Assembly (NCBI RefSeq): GCF_052068095.1
Contig: NZ_JBQHDG010000003.1
Span: forward strand, 62,001 to 126,000
From: Phytohabitans sp052068095
Lineage (GTDB): Bacteria; Actinomycetota; Actinomycetes; Mycobacteriales; Micromonosporaceae
Direction of reading: 5' to 3'
DNA: 64,000 nucleotides
Of the stretch, positions 40,299 to 49,138 are shown in pieces. A program made the translations under genes and the position numbers. Numbering within the stretch: the stretch's first letter is position 1; every line of letters starts with the position of its first letter. Below the pieces are notes generated by a model. It was not told the origin of the DNA. It saw nothing but the letters and a program-made list of their open reading frames with translations, and made no database searches.

Positions 40299-41674
40299 TC
40301 ACGTTGACGCTCGCGGAGGTGGCGGCCGCGGTCGGTGGCCGCCTGGAGGGCGCCGACCCCGAGGCCCGGGTCACCGGCACGGTGGAGTTCGACTCCCGCA
40401 AGGTGACGCCGGGCGGGCTGTTCGTGGCGTTCCCGGGCGAGAAGGTGGACGGTCACGACTACGCGGCGGGTGCGGTCGCGGCCGGCGCGGTCGCGGTGCT
40501 CGCGTCACATCCGGTGCCCGTGCCCGCGGTGCTGGTCGACGACCAGCGCGCCGCCATGGCCGCGCTGGCCCGGTACGTGGTCGACCGCCTGCCGGACCTG
40601 ACGATCGTCGGGCTGACCGGCTCGTCCGGCAAGACCACGACCAAGGACCTCGTCGCCCAGCTGCTCACCCGGCTCGGCCCGACCGTGGCGACGGCCGGCT
40701 CGTTCAACAACGAGCTCGGCCACCCGTACACGGTGCTGCACGCCGACGAGAAGACCCGCTTCCTGGTGCTGGAGATGGGTGCCCGCGGCGTCGGCCACAT
40801 CACCCACCTCTGCCAGGTCGCCCCGCCGAAGATCGGCGTGGTGATCAACGTGGGGGTGGCGCACATCGGCGAGTTCGGCTCGGTCGACGCGATCGCCGCG
40901 GCGAAGGGCGAGCTTGTCGAGGCGCTGCCGGCGGGTGGTGTCGCGGTGCTCAACGCGGACGACCCCCGGGTACGCGCGATGGCCGACCGCACCGCGGCCC
41001 GCGTCGTGCTGGCCGGAGAGGCGCCGGACGCGTCGGTGCGCGCGGCGGACGTCGTCGTGGACGCCGGTCGGGCGGCCTACACGCTGGTCACCCCCGACGG
41101 GGAGGCGCCCGTGCGGCTCGGCATCGCGGGCCGCCACCAGGTGGGCAACACGCTGCTCGCCGCGGCGGTCGCGCACGCGCTCGGCTTTCCGGCGGCCGAG
41201 CTGGGCGCCGCCCTCTCCGAGCTGCGGGTGGTTTCCGACCGCCGGATGGACGTCTTCGACCGTGCCGACGGTGTCACGGTCATCGACGACTCGTACAACG
41301 CCAACCCCTCCTCGATGGCGGCCGCGCTGCACGCGCTGGTCGGCATCGGCGCGGGTCGCCGCACGGTGGCGGTGCTGGGCTACATGGCCGAGCTGGGCGA
41401 GCACGAACGGGAAGGCCACGAGGAGGTCGGACGGCTCGCCGCGGAGCTCGGCGTCGACCGGCTGCTCGTGGTGGGCGATACCGCCGCGCCGATCCACGAG
41501 GGCGCGGTGGCGGTGGCGACGTGGGGAGGAGAGTCGGTGCTGGTTACCGATCAGAGCGCGGCCGTCGCGGCGCTGCGGCGCGAGCTGCGCTCCGGCGACG
41601 TCGTGCTGGTGAAGGGCTCGCGGTATCGCACGTGGGACGTGGTCGACTCGCTGCGCCCAGGGGCCGATTCGTGA
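40295..41674 (+). CDS. murF: UDP-N-acetylmuramoyl-tripeptide--D-Ala-D-Ala ligase MurF
   Basis: A 459-residue Mur ligase that attaches D-Ala-D-Ala. Segments include VEFDSRKVTPGGLFVAFPGE, the P-loop IVGLTGSSGKTTTKDLVAQL, TVATAGSFNNELGHPYTVL, and VTVIDDSYNANPSSMAAALH. The GTG start overlaps murE (GTGA) and its stop overlaps the mraY GTG in the same way, so translation is coupled through murE-murF-mraY. Confidence 0.95.
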   Translation: MITLTLAEVAAAVGGRLEGADPEARVTGTVEFDSRKVTPGGLFVAFPGEKVDGHDYAAGAVAAGAVAVLASHPVPVPAVLVDDQRAAMAALARYVVDRLPDLTIVGLTGSSGKTTTKDLVAQLLTRLGPTVATAGSFNNELGHPYTVLHADEKTRFLVLEMGARGVGHITHLCQVAPPKIGVVINVGVAHIGEFGSVDAIAAAKGELVEALPAGGVAVLNADDPRVRAMADRTAARVVLAGEAPDASVRAADVVVDAGRAAYTLVTPDGEAPVRLGIAGRHQVGNTLLAAAVAHALGFPAAELGAALSELRVVSDRRMDVFDRADGVTVIDDSYNANPSSMAAALHALVGIGAGRRTVAVLGYMAELGEHEREGHEEVGRLAAELGVDRLLVVGDTAAPIHEGAVAVATWGGESVLVTDQSAAVAALRRELRSGDVVLVKGSRYRTWDVVDSLRPGADS

Positions 41675-42768
41675 GGGCGGTCATCGTCGCGGCCGCGGTC
41701 GCGTTCCTCGTGTCGCTCTTCGGCACCCCCATCGCCATCCGGGTCTTCACCGCGCTGAAGGCGGGACAGCCCATCCGCTCCATCGGCCCGGCGACCCACC
41801 AGGGCAAGAAGGGCACACCGACGATGGGCGGCGTGGCGTTCATCATCGCCACGTGCCTGGCGTACGTAGCCGGTCACGCCGCGCTCACCACCCTGCCCGA
41901 GGCGCAGATCGCCCAGGTCGGCCCGACCATCACCGCGCTGGTGCTGCTCGGGCTCTTCGTCTTCTGCGGCGCGGTCGGCTTCATCGACGACTACCTGAAG
42001 GTGCGGCGCCGCAACAGCGGTGGCCTCAGCGGCCGGTACAAACTGGTCGGGCAGGCGATCGTCGGCGGCGTCTTCGGCGTGGTCGCGCTCTACTTCCCGA
42101 GCACCAACACGGAGACCGTCGGCAGCACCGAGATCTCGTTCATCCGTGACATCGAGTGGTTCGACGTCACGAAGGTCGGCTCGGTCATCATCTTCATCTT
42201 CGTGGTGATGGCCGCCAGCAACGGCGTCAACCTCACCGACGGCCTCGACGGCCTCGCCACCGGCGCGTCGGTGATGGTGCTCGCCGCCTACGGGCTGATC
42301 GCCTTCTGGCAGTACCGCCACTGGTGCGCCGACCCGAGCTACACGGCCGACTACTGCTACGCCGTGCGAGATCCGCTGGAGATAGCGCTGATCGCCGGCG
42401 CCGCGGCCGGCGCCTGTGTCGGCTTCCTGTGGTGGAACACGTCGCCCGCCCGTATCTTCATGGGCGACACCGGCGCGCTGGGCCTCGGCGGCCTGATCGG
42501 CGGCTTGGCGATGGCGAGCCGCACGATGCTGCTGCTGCTCATCATCGGCGGCCTGTTCGTCATCATCACGATGTCGGTCGTGATCCAGGTGATCTCGTTC
42601 CGCACGACCGGCCGCCGCGTCTTCCGCATGTCGCCGCTGCAACACCATTTCGAGCTCGCCGGCTGGAGCGAGGTCAACATCGTGGTCCGCTTCTGGATCA
42701 TCGCCGGCATCGGCGTCGCGATCGGCCTCGGCCTGTTCTACTCGGACTTCCTCACCGGCGTCAGCTAG
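41671..42768 (+). CDS. mraY: Phospho-MurNAc-pentapeptide transferase MraY
   Basis: A 365-residue polytopic membrane enzyme making lipid I from UDP-MurNAc-pentapeptide and undecaprenyl phosphate. Conserved features are GKKGTPTMGGVAFIIATCLA, the aspartates in GFIDDYLKVRR, NGVNLTDGLDGLATGASVM, and FMGDTGALGLGGLIGGLAMA, with PLQHHFELAGWSE near the end. After its stop, murD would normally follow; instead 346 bp of repeat DNA leads to ftsW. Confidence 0.95.
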   Translation: MRAVIVAAAVAFLVSLFGTPIAIRVFTALKAGQPIRSIGPATHQGKKGTPTMGGVAFIIATCLAYVAGHAALTTLPEAQIAQVGPTITALVLLGLFVFCGAVGFIDDYLKVRRRNSGGLSGRYKLVGQAIVGGVFGVVALYFPSTNTETVGSTEISFIRDIEWFDVTKVGSVIIFIFVVMAASNGVNLTDGLDGLATGASVMVLAAYGLIAFWQYRHWCADPSYTADYCYAVRDPLEIALIAGAAAGACVGFLWWNTSPARIFMGDTGALGLGGLIGGLAMASRTMLLLLIIGGLFVIITMSVVIQVISFRTTGRRVFRMSPLQHHFELAGWSEVNIVVRFWIIAGIGVAIGLGLFYSDFLTGVS

Positions 42769-42792
42769 CTACGATCCACTCGATTCGCTACC

Positions 42793-42868
42793 CGTCGTGG
42801 CGTTTCTTCGAGGCATATTTCGCCCATGTCCGCGTCAGCGGCGGACCGTATGCGCGGGCCGGGGCGGG
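42793..42868 (+). repeat. Module A, copy 7 (partial), in the murD position
   Basis: It shares the start CGTCGTGGCGTTTCTTCGAG and ATGTCCGCGTCAGCGGCGGA with other copies. The right half is missing and replaced by a short GGGCC-rich repeat. Confidence 0.7.
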
Positions 42869-42882
42869 CCGGGGCGGGTGGG

Positions 42883-42957
42883 CGTGACCAGCGGCGGACG
42901 GGTGAGGCCGCGGGAGCAGTGGTCGGGACCACGACGGACATCGCGGTAGCTCAAATC
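42883..42957 (+). repeat. Module B, copy in the murD position
   Basis: It matches 1022-1096 nearly base for base, including GCGGACGGGTGAGGCCGCGG and CATCGCGGTAGCTCAAATCC. Confidence 0.8.
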
Positions 42958-43114
42958 CAAAAGGGGGGTCGAAGCCACCCCCGACTCGAAAGCTCTCTAG
43001 AGCCCTGGGGCGACGACGGGCGACCAGACGCGGGCGTGGGCAGGAAGAAACGCGGCACGCGACACGCCCGAGCAGAAGCCGGGCTGTGCGTGTTGGAGCG
43101 CCGATGATAAGGGC

Positions 43115-44500
43115 GTGGGGGAGGACGACAAGGCCGAGGCCGGCCCGCTCGCGGTGCTGCGCGGGCTGCTCCAGCGACCCCTCGCGTCCTACTACCTCCT
43201 GATCTCCAGCGCGGCCCTGCTGCTGATCATCGGCCTCACGATGGTGTTCTCGGCGACCAGCGTGAAGGCGTACGCGACCAACGGCAACGCGTTCACGATG
43301 ATCACGAAGCAGGCGGTGTTCGCCGCTATCGGGCTCGTCGCGTTCTGGGCCTGCCAGCGGCTGCCGGCGCGTACCTTCCGGGCGCTCGGCAAGCCGGTCC
43401 TCGGCACGGCGTTCGTGCTGCTGATCGTGCTCGACCTGCTCGTCGTGTACGGGCGGATGGCCCGGATCGAAGGCACCGTCTCGCTCGGGCCGATCCAGGC
43501 CGACCTGCTGTGGCTGTGGCTCGGCCCGATCCAGGTGCAGCCGTCCGAGCTGGCCAAGTTCGGCCTGGTCATGTGGGGCGCCGACCTGCTGGTCCGCAAG
43601 GGCGAGTCGCTCGGCTGGTGGCGTGAGCTGGCCACCCCGCTCTTCCCGGTCGTCGCGCTGCTGTTCGTGCTCGTCGGCTACAACGACCTCGGCACGATGC
43701 TCTGCCTCCTCGCGGTCGTGGTCGGCCTGCTGTGGGCGGTCGGCGTGCGGCTGCGGGTCTTCGGCACCCTCTCCGCGCTCGGCCTCGCCGGCATCGGCCT
43801 GCTCATCGCGGCCGCCTCGGTCGGCGGCGGCTCGGGTGAGGAGGGACAGCGAAACTACCGGTTCGAGCGGCTCACGTCGTTCTTCAACCCGCCGGAAAAC
43901 TGCGACCAGTCCATTTGCTACCAGGCGCTCCAGGCGCGGCGGGCGATCGACCACGGCGGCTGGTTCGGCGTCGGGCTGGGCAAGAGCAGCTTCAAGTGGG
44001 GCTGGCTGCCGGCCGAGCACAACGACTTCATCTTCGCCGTCGTCGCCGAGGAGCTGGGCGTCGTCGGGTGTGTGGTGGTGCTGGCGCTGTTCGCCGTGTT
44101 GGCGTACACCGGCCTGCGCATCGCCCGCCGGGTCGACGACCCGTTCCGCCGGCTCGCCGCGGCGGCCGTGACCACCTGGCTGACCAGCCAGGCCATCATC
44201 AACATCGGCGGGGTGGTAGGGCTGCTGCCCATCACCGGCCTGCCGCTCCCGTTCATCTCCGACGGCGGGAGTGCCCTCGTGGTCACCCTCGCCGCGGTAG
44301 GCATGCTCGCCTCCTTCGCCCGCGCCGAGCCCGACGCGGCCCGAGCCCTGCACGCCCGTCCGCCCGCGAAATGGGTGCGGCTACTCTGGGCCCCGTTGCC
44401 ACCGCTGCCGCCGGCGGCGAAGCCCGCGGCCGCCAAGCCGGCCGCCAAGGCCGCCACGGCGGCGGCACGGGCCGGTGCGGAGAGCGAGAGGAGACGGTGA
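43115..44500 (+). CDS. ftsW: Septal lipid II polymerase FtsW
   Basis: A 461-residue SEDS-family glycosyltransferase with about ten transmembrane helices. Segments include LTMVFSATSVKAYATNGNAF, QVQPSELAKFGLVMWGADLL, RFERLTSFFNPPENCDQSIC, GLGKSSFKWGWLPAEHNDFI and LLPITGLPLPFISDGGSALV. It polymerises lipid II for FtsI. The C-terminal tail is Ala/Lys/Pro-rich. The GTG start has no clear ribosome-binding site; GATGAT 6 nt upstream could be a -10 box, which would give ftsW its own promoter after the repeat gap. Confidence 0.94.
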   Translation: MGEDDKAEAGPLAVLRGLLQRPLASYYLLISSAALLLIIGLTMVFSATSVKAYATNGNAFTMITKQAVFAAIGLVAFWACQRLPARTFRALGKPVLGTAFVLLIVLDLLVVYGRMARIEGTVSLGPIQADLLWLWLGPIQVQPSELAKFGLVMWGADLLVRKGESLGWWRELATPLFPVVALLFVLVGYNDLGTMLCLLAVVVGLLWAVGVRLRVFGTLSALGLAGIGLLIAAASVGGGSGEEGQRNYRFERLTSFFNPPENCDQSICYQALQARRAIDHGGWFGVGLGKSSFKWGWLPAEHNDFIFAVVAEELGVVGCVVVLALFAVLAYTGLRIARRVDDPFRRLAAAAVTTWLTSQAIINIGGVVGLLPITGLPLPFISDGGSALVVTLAAVGMLASFARAEPDAARALHARPPAKWVRLLWAPLPPLPPAAKPAAAKPAAKAATAAARAGAESERRR

Positions 44501-45609
44501 TGGGTGTGCTGCGGTCGGTCGTCCTGGCTGGAGGGGGGACCGGGGGCCACATCTACCCACTGCTCGCCTTCGCGGATTGCCTGCGCCGGCACGACCCGCA
44601 CGTGCGGATCACCTGTGTGGGCACGCCGAAGGGCCTGGAAAACGAGCTGATCCCGCCGCACGGCTACGACCTGCGGCAGATCCCGGCCTACCAGCTCCCG
44701 CGCTCGGTCAACATGAACCTGCTGCGCACGCCCGACCGGATGTGGCGGTCGGCCCGCGCGGCGGGCAAGGTGATCGACGAAGTCAAGGCCGACGCGGTCG
44801 TCGGTTTCGGCGGGTACGTGTCGGTGCCGGCCTACCTCGCCGCCTGGCGCCGCGAGATGCCGATCGTGATCCACGAGGTCAACGTGCCGCCCGGCGTGGC
44901 CAACAGGATGGGCATGAAGTTCACCAAGCACGTCGCGGTGGGCTTCCCGCACCAGCCGGTGCAGTCCGAGGCGTTGCGCAAGGCGAAGGTGGTGGGCGTG
45001 CCGCTGCGCCGCTCGATCACCTCGCTCGACCGCACTGCGGCGCGCGACGCGGCGCGGGCGCACTTCGGGCTCCGCCCCGACCTGCCGGTGCTCTTCGTTT
45101 CCGGTGGCTCGCAGGGCGCCCGCTCGATCAACCTCGCGGTCGTCGGCGCCGCCAAGGAGCTGGCCCGCGCCGGCATCCAGGTGCTGCACGTGATCGGCGC
45201 CCGCAACGAGGCGGTGTCGCCGCCGAGCGACCTGCCCGTCCCGTACGTGACGCTGCCGTACCTGTCCGAAATGGAGCTTGGCTACGCGGCGGCCGACATG
45301 ATGCTGTGCCGCGGCGGCGCGATGACGTGCGCCGAGGTGGCCGCGCTCGGGCTGCCCGCGGTGTACGTGCCGTACCCGCACAGCAACCAGGAGCAGAAGC
45401 GCAACGCGTTGCCGGTCGTGGAGGCCGGCGGCGGGCTGCTCGTCGACGACGGCGAGATGAGCCCGGACTGGATCGAAAGGACGGTGGTCCCGCTGGCACG
45501 CGACCCGCAGCGGCTGGCGGCGATGGGTGCCGCCGCGGCCGCGTACGGCCGGCGCGACGGCGACGAGGCGCTGCTCGACTTCGTGTACGAGGCGGTGGCC
45601 AGCCAGTGA
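44500..45609 (+). CDS. murG: Lipid II synthase MurG
   Basis: A 369-residue GT28 glycosyltransferase that adds GlcNAc to lipid I. It has SVVLAGGGTGGHIYPLLAFA, AVVGFGGYVSVPAYLAAWRR, MPIVIHEVNVPPGVANRM, LFVSGGSQGARSINLAVVGA, and DMMLCRGGAMTCAEVAALGL. The ATG shares one base with the ftsW stop (TGATG). Translation is coupled to ftsW and, through a GTGA overlap, to murC. Confidence 0.95.
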   Translation: MGVLRSVVLAGGGTGGHIYPLLAFADCLRRHDPHVRITCVGTPKGLENELIPPHGYDLRQIPAYQLPRSVNMNLLRTPDRMWRSARAAGKVIDEVKADAVVGFGGYVSVPAYLAAWRREMPIVIHEVNVPPGVANRMGMKFTKHVAVGFPHQPVQSEALRKAKVVGVPLRRSITSLDRTAARDAARAHFGLRPDLPVLFVSGGSQGARSINLAVVGAAKELARAGIQVLHVIGARNEAVSPPSDLPVPYVTLPYLSEMELGYAAADMMLCRGGAMTCAEVAALGLPAVYVPYPHSNQEQKRNALPVVEAGGGLLVDDGEMSPDWIERTVVPLARDPQRLAAMGAAAAAYGRRDGDEALLDFVYEAVASQ

Positions 45610-47003
45610 CCGACTTGACGGCCGAGGATCTGGGCTCGGTCCATCTCATCGGCGTGGGTGGCGTCGGGATGAGCGGGCTGGCCCGGCTCCTGCTCACCCG
45701 CGGCATCCCGGTCTCCGGCAGCGAGCTGCGTGAGTGGCCGTCGCTGGCCGGGCTGCGCGCGCTCGGCGGCACCGTACACATGACACACGAAGCGTCCAAT
45801 CTGGACGGTGTGGACACGGTCGTCTACTCCACCGCGATCCCGCAGGACCACATCGAGCTGGTCGAGGCGCGCCGGCGCGGGCTGCGCGTGCTGCACCGGG
45901 CCGAGGCGCTCGCCGCGACGATGACCGGGCGGCGGGCGATCGCGGTGGCCGGCACGCACGGCAAGACCACCACCACCTCGATGGCCACGCTGATCCTCCA
46001 GCAGGCCGGTGAGGACCCGTCGTTCGTCATCGGCGGCGAGATCTCCGAGGCCGGCTCCAACGGGCACCACGGCACCGGCGCGTACTTCGTGGTCGAGGCC
46101 GACGAGAGCGACCGCTCGTTCCTGCTCTACCGGCCGTACGTCGCCATCATCACCAACATCGACGCCGACCACCTCAACACGTACGGCGACCTGGCCGGGC
46201 TCTCCGCCGCGTTCGCGGAGTTCGCGCGGCTGGTGCGGCCGGGCGGGTTCGTGGTCACCTGCGCCGACAACCCGGGCACCCGCGCGCTGGCCGACCTGCT
46301 GCGCGGCGAGGGGCGCACGGTGTACACGTACGGCGAGGCGGAAGACGCCGACCTGCGCCTGACCGACGTCGTGTCCTCGGTAGACGGTGTGCGCTACCAG
46401 GCCACATTGGACGGTAAGCCGCTCGGCACGGTCACGCTGCCGGTGCCCGGTCGCCACCTCGGTCTCAACAGCGCCGCCGCGGTGCTCACCGCGATCCGGC
46501 TCGACCTGCCGCTGGAGGCCGCGGTGCGCGCGCTCGCGGCGTTTCCGGGCGTGCGGCGGCGCTTCGAGCGCAAGGGCGTCGCGGCCGGCGTGGCGGTGTA
46601 CGACGAGTACGCGTACCACCCGACGTCGATGACCGCCGCGCTGCACACACTGCGCGAGGTGGCCGCGGGCGGGCGGCTGATCGTGGTCTTCCAGCCCTAC
46701 CGGGTCTACCGCACCCGCGACCTCCAGGCCGAGCTCGCCACCGCGCTGGGCATCGCCGACGAGGTGGTCATCCTGGAGGTCTTCGGTCCGGGGGAGGTGC
46801 GCCAGCCCGGCGAGGGCGGCGTCGCGCTGACCGCCGCCGTCGACCTGCCCGCCGGCGCCAAGGTCTTCGTGCCGTCCTGGGAGGACGTGCCCGCCGAAGT
46901 GGTGCGGCGCGCCAAGCCGGGAGACGTGGTCGTCACGATGGGCGCCCCGCCCATCTCCCTGATGGGCGACGAGCTGCTCGCCGCCCTGGAGCCGCAGGCG
47001 TGA
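45606..47003 (+). CDS. murC: UDP-N-acetylmuramate--L-alanine ligase MurC
   Basis: A 465-residue Mur ligase adding the first L-Ala. It begins SVHLIGVGGVGMSGLARLLL, with ATP-binding AIAVAGTHGKTTTTSMATLI, FVVEADESDRSFLLYRPYVA, TNIDADHLNTYGD, and the C-terminal VYDEYAYHPTSMTAALHTLR and VVFQPYRVYRT. It follows murG with a 4-base overlap and is separated from ftsQ by a large perfect inverted repeat. Confidence 0.95.
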   Translation: MTDLTAEDLGSVHLIGVGGVGMSGLARLLLTRGIPVSGSELREWPSLAGLRALGGTVHMTHEASNLDGVDTVVYSTAIPQDHIELVEARRRGLRVLHRAEALAATMTGRRAIAVAGTHGKTTTTSMATLILQQAGEDPSFVIGGEISEAGSNGHHGTGAYFVVEADESDRSFLLYRPYVAIITNIDADHLNTYGDLAGLSAAFAEFARLVRPGGFVVTCADNPGTRALADLLRGEGRTVYTYGEAEDADLRLTDVVSSVDGVRYQATLDGKPLGTVTLPVPGRHLGLNSAAAVLTAIRLDLPLEAAVRALAAFPGVRRRFERKGVAAGVAVYDEYAYHPTSMTAALHTLREVAAGGRLIVVFQPYRVYRTRDLQAELATALGIADEVVILEVFGPGEVRQPGEGGVALTAAVDLPAGAKVFVPSWEDVPAEVVRRAKPGDVVVTMGAPPISLMGDELLAALEPQA

Positions 47004-47008
47004 GCCCC

Positions 47009-47062
47009 GTGATCAAAGCTCCTCTCAAGCAGTTGGAGCTGCTTGAGAGGAGCTTTGATCAC
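47009..47062. repeat. Perfect 24-bp inverted repeat between murC and ftsQ
   Basis: The left arm 47009-47032 (GTGATCAAAGCTCCTCTCAA and on) pairs perfectly with 47039-47062 around TTGGAG. It lies inside the dcw operon, ending 17 bp before ftsQ. It could attenuate or terminate the upstream transcript or process it, though no T-run follows. Confidence 0.9.
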
Positions 47063-47079
47063 TCCACGCGGAGCGCGGC

Positions 47080-47871
47080 GTGACCGCACCGGGGAGTCGT
47101 GGCGGCGGGCCGACCAGGGCGCGGCGGTGGCGGCTTGTCAGGGCACGTTCCGACGCCGTGCCGGCCTCGGCCCGGCGCTTCATGGCCCGGGCCCGCCAGC
47201 GGCGGCTGCGGGCCGCGATGCCGTGGGCCACGATCGGGGCGGTGCTGGCCCTCGCCGGGCTGGTCACCTGGATCGTGTACGGCACGGGCGTCTTCGGCGT
47301 CCGCGACGTGCGGGTGTCCGGCACCGCGATCCTCTCCGCCGAGGAGGTGCGGCAGATCGCCGACGTGCGAGACGGCGTCCCGCTGGCCCGCGTCGACCTC
47401 GGCGCCATCGAGGAGCGGCTGGCCGGGCTCGCGCCCGTCGACCGGGTGATCGCCTCCCGCGACTGGCCCGGCACGATCGCGATCGACGTCGTCGAGCGCA
47501 CGCCCGTGGCGGTGGTGCCGCAGGGCAAGAAGTTCGTGCTGGTCGACAAGCACGGCGTCGCGTTCCACACCGTCTCCGCGCGGCCCGGCGGGCTGCCGCT
47601 GGCCCGGGTACCCAGTCCTGGTCCGGACGACGCCGCCACCCGATCGGCGCTGGAGGTGCTGGCGGCGCTCAGCCCGCAGCTGGCCAAGCAGCTGTCCGCC
47701 GTGGTCGTGAAGGGCCCGGCCGAGATCGAGCTGGAGCTGCGCGGCGGCCGGCTGATCGTGTGGGGCGACGCCAGCCAGAGCGACGCGAAGTCCGAGGTGG
47801 CGACCGCGCTGTTGAAGCGCAAAGGCGACCGGATCGACGTGAGCGCGCCGGAAGTAGTCACGATCCGATAG
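47080..47871 (+). CDS. ftsQ: Cell division protein FtsQ
   Basis: A 263-residue bitopic division protein. The cytoplasmic N-terminus is basic. One transmembrane helix (MPWATIGAVLALAGLVTWIV) leads to the POTRA domain (VFGVRDVRVSGTAILSAEEV, RQIADVRDGVPLARVDLGAI) and the beta domain (IAIDVVERTPVAVVPQGKKF). FtsQ recruits FtsB/FtsL to the septum. The GTG start lies 17 bp after the inverted repeat, and GGAGCGCGGC directly precedes it. Confidence 0.93.
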   Translation: MTAPGSRGGGPTRARRWRLVRARSDAVPASARRFMARARQRRLRAAMPWATIGAVLALAGLVTWIVYGTGVFGVRDVRVSGTAILSAEEVRQIADVRDGVPLARVDLGAIEERLAGLAPVDRVIASRDWPGTIAIDVVERTPVAVVPQGKKFVLVDKHGVAFHTVSARPGGLPLARVPSPGPDDAATRSALEVLAALSPQLAKQLSAVVVKGPAEIELELRGGRLIVWGDASQSDAKSEVATALLKRKGDRIDVSAPEVVTIR

Positions 47872-47938
47872 ATCGCCCGGCGTGTCGGTCCTTGGATCGC
47901 GCCCTAGCTCCGCATACGTTGCCGGAGAGGATCAGTAG

Positions 47939-47967
47939 TTGACATAACTCTAAGCCTCTAGTAGAGG
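47939..47967 (+). promoter_or_regulatory. Likely ftsZ promoter
   Basis: TTGACA (47939-47944), a 17-nt spacer and TAGAGG (47962-47967) lie 61 bp before the ftsZ ATG in a 157-bp gap. A separate ftsZ promoter is usual in actinobacteria. Confidence 0.6.
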
Positions 47968-48028
47968 GTGAGGGTTACGCCTTCGCTCATCGGACCCTGG
48001 CACCAAACCTGGGAGGGAAGGCCACCTG

Positions 48029-49138
48029 ATGACACCACCGCACAACTATCTAGCGGTCATCAAGGTCGTCGGCATCGGCGGTGGCGGCGTCAACGCGGTC
48101 AACCGCATGATCGAGGTGGGCCTGAAGGGCGTCGAGTTCATCGCGATCAACACCGACGCACAGGCGCTGTTGATGAGCGACGCCGACGTCAAGCTCGACG
48201 TCGGCCGCGAGCTGACCCGGGGTCTCGGCGCGGGCGCCAACCCCGATGTCGGCAAGAACGCCGCCGAAGACCACCGCGACGAGATCGAAGAGGTACTCAA
48301 GGGCGCCGACATGGTGTTCGTGACCTGCGGCGAGGGCGGTGGCACCGGCACCGGCGGCGCGCCGGTCGTGGCGCAGATCGCCCGCAAGCTGGGCGCGCTG
48401 ACCATCGGCGTGGTGACCCGGCCGTTCTCGTTCGAGGGCAAGCGGCGCCAGGTGCAGGCCGAGTCCGGCATCGACGAGCTGCGCAACCAGTGCGACACCC
48501 TCATCGTGATCCCCAACGACCGGCTGCTGGCGCTCGGCGACCGCGGGATCTCCATGATGGACGCGTTCCGGCAGGCCGACCAGGTGCTGCTCTCCGGTGT
48601 ACAGGGCATCACCGACCTGATCACCACGCCCGGCCTGATCAACCTCGACTTCGCCGACGTCAAGAGCGTGATGAGCGGCGCGGGCAGCGCGCTGATGGGC
48701 ATCGGCAGCGCCCGCGGCGACAGCCGCGCGGTGGAGGCGGCCGAGAAGGCGATCTCCAGCCCGCTGCTGGAGCAGAGCATGGACGGCGCGCGCGGCGTGC
48801 TGCTCTCCATCGCGGGTGGCTCCGACCTCGGTCTGTTCGAGATCAACGACGCGGCCCAGCTGGTGACCGACGCGGCCCACCCCGACGCCAACATCATCTT
48901 CGGCGCGGTCATCGACGACGCGCTCGGCGACGAGGTGCGGGTGACCGTGATCGCGGCCGGCTTCGACGGTGGCACACCGGCGTACAAGCCGGCCGAGGCG
49001 CCGCGCAAGGTCGTGCCCCGGGTGGAGACCCCGCTGCCCACCAGCGCTCCGCCGGTCTCGCCGGCCCCGCCGCCGCCCGCCCGCCGCGTGCTCTTCGACG
49101 ACGTCGACGTGCCCGACTTCCTCAAGAACGGTTCCTGA
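48029..49138 (+). CDS. ftsZ: Cell division GTPase FtsZ
   Basis: A 369-residue tubulin homologue that forms the Z-ring. The nucleotide-binding N-terminus is VVGIGGGGVNAVNRMIEVGL, the GTP signature GEGGGTGTGGAPVVAQIARK is at about 100-119, and the catalytic T7 loop is in GLINLDFADVKSVMS. The Pro-rich linker (about 320-355) leads to a conserved C-terminal tail ending DDVDVPDFLKN for SepF/FtsW contacts. GGGAGGGA precedes the ATG. pgeF, the usual next gene, is absent. Confidence 0.97.
   Translation: MTPPHNYLAVIKVVGIGGGGVNAVNRMIEVGLKGVEFIAINTDAQALLMSDADVKLDVGRELTRGLGAGANPDVGKNAAEDHRDEIEEVLKGADMVFVTCGEGGGTGTGGAPVVAQIARKLGALTIGVVTRPFSFEGKRRQVQAESGIDELRNQCDTLIVIPNDRLLALGDRGISMMDAFRQADQVLLSGVQGITDLITTPGLINLDFADVKSVMSGAGSALMGIGSARGDSRAVEAAEKAISSPLLEQSMDGARGVLLSIAGGSDLGLFEINDAAQLVTDAAHPDANIIFGAVIDDALGDEVRVTVIAAGFDGGTPAYKPAEAPRKVVPRVETPLPTSAPPVSPAPPPPARRVLFDDVDVPDFLKNGS

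Larger units (their letters stand above)
42769..43114. other. mraY-ftsW gap: murD absent, repeat DNA in its place
   Basis: No Mur ligase motif is found in any frame. The gap holds a partial module A (42793-42868), a nearly full module B (42883-42957), and about 150 bp of unassigned sequence with a weak GGGGGGTC/CCACCCCC inverted pair (about 42963-42982). In relatives murD sits here. Confidence 0.85.
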
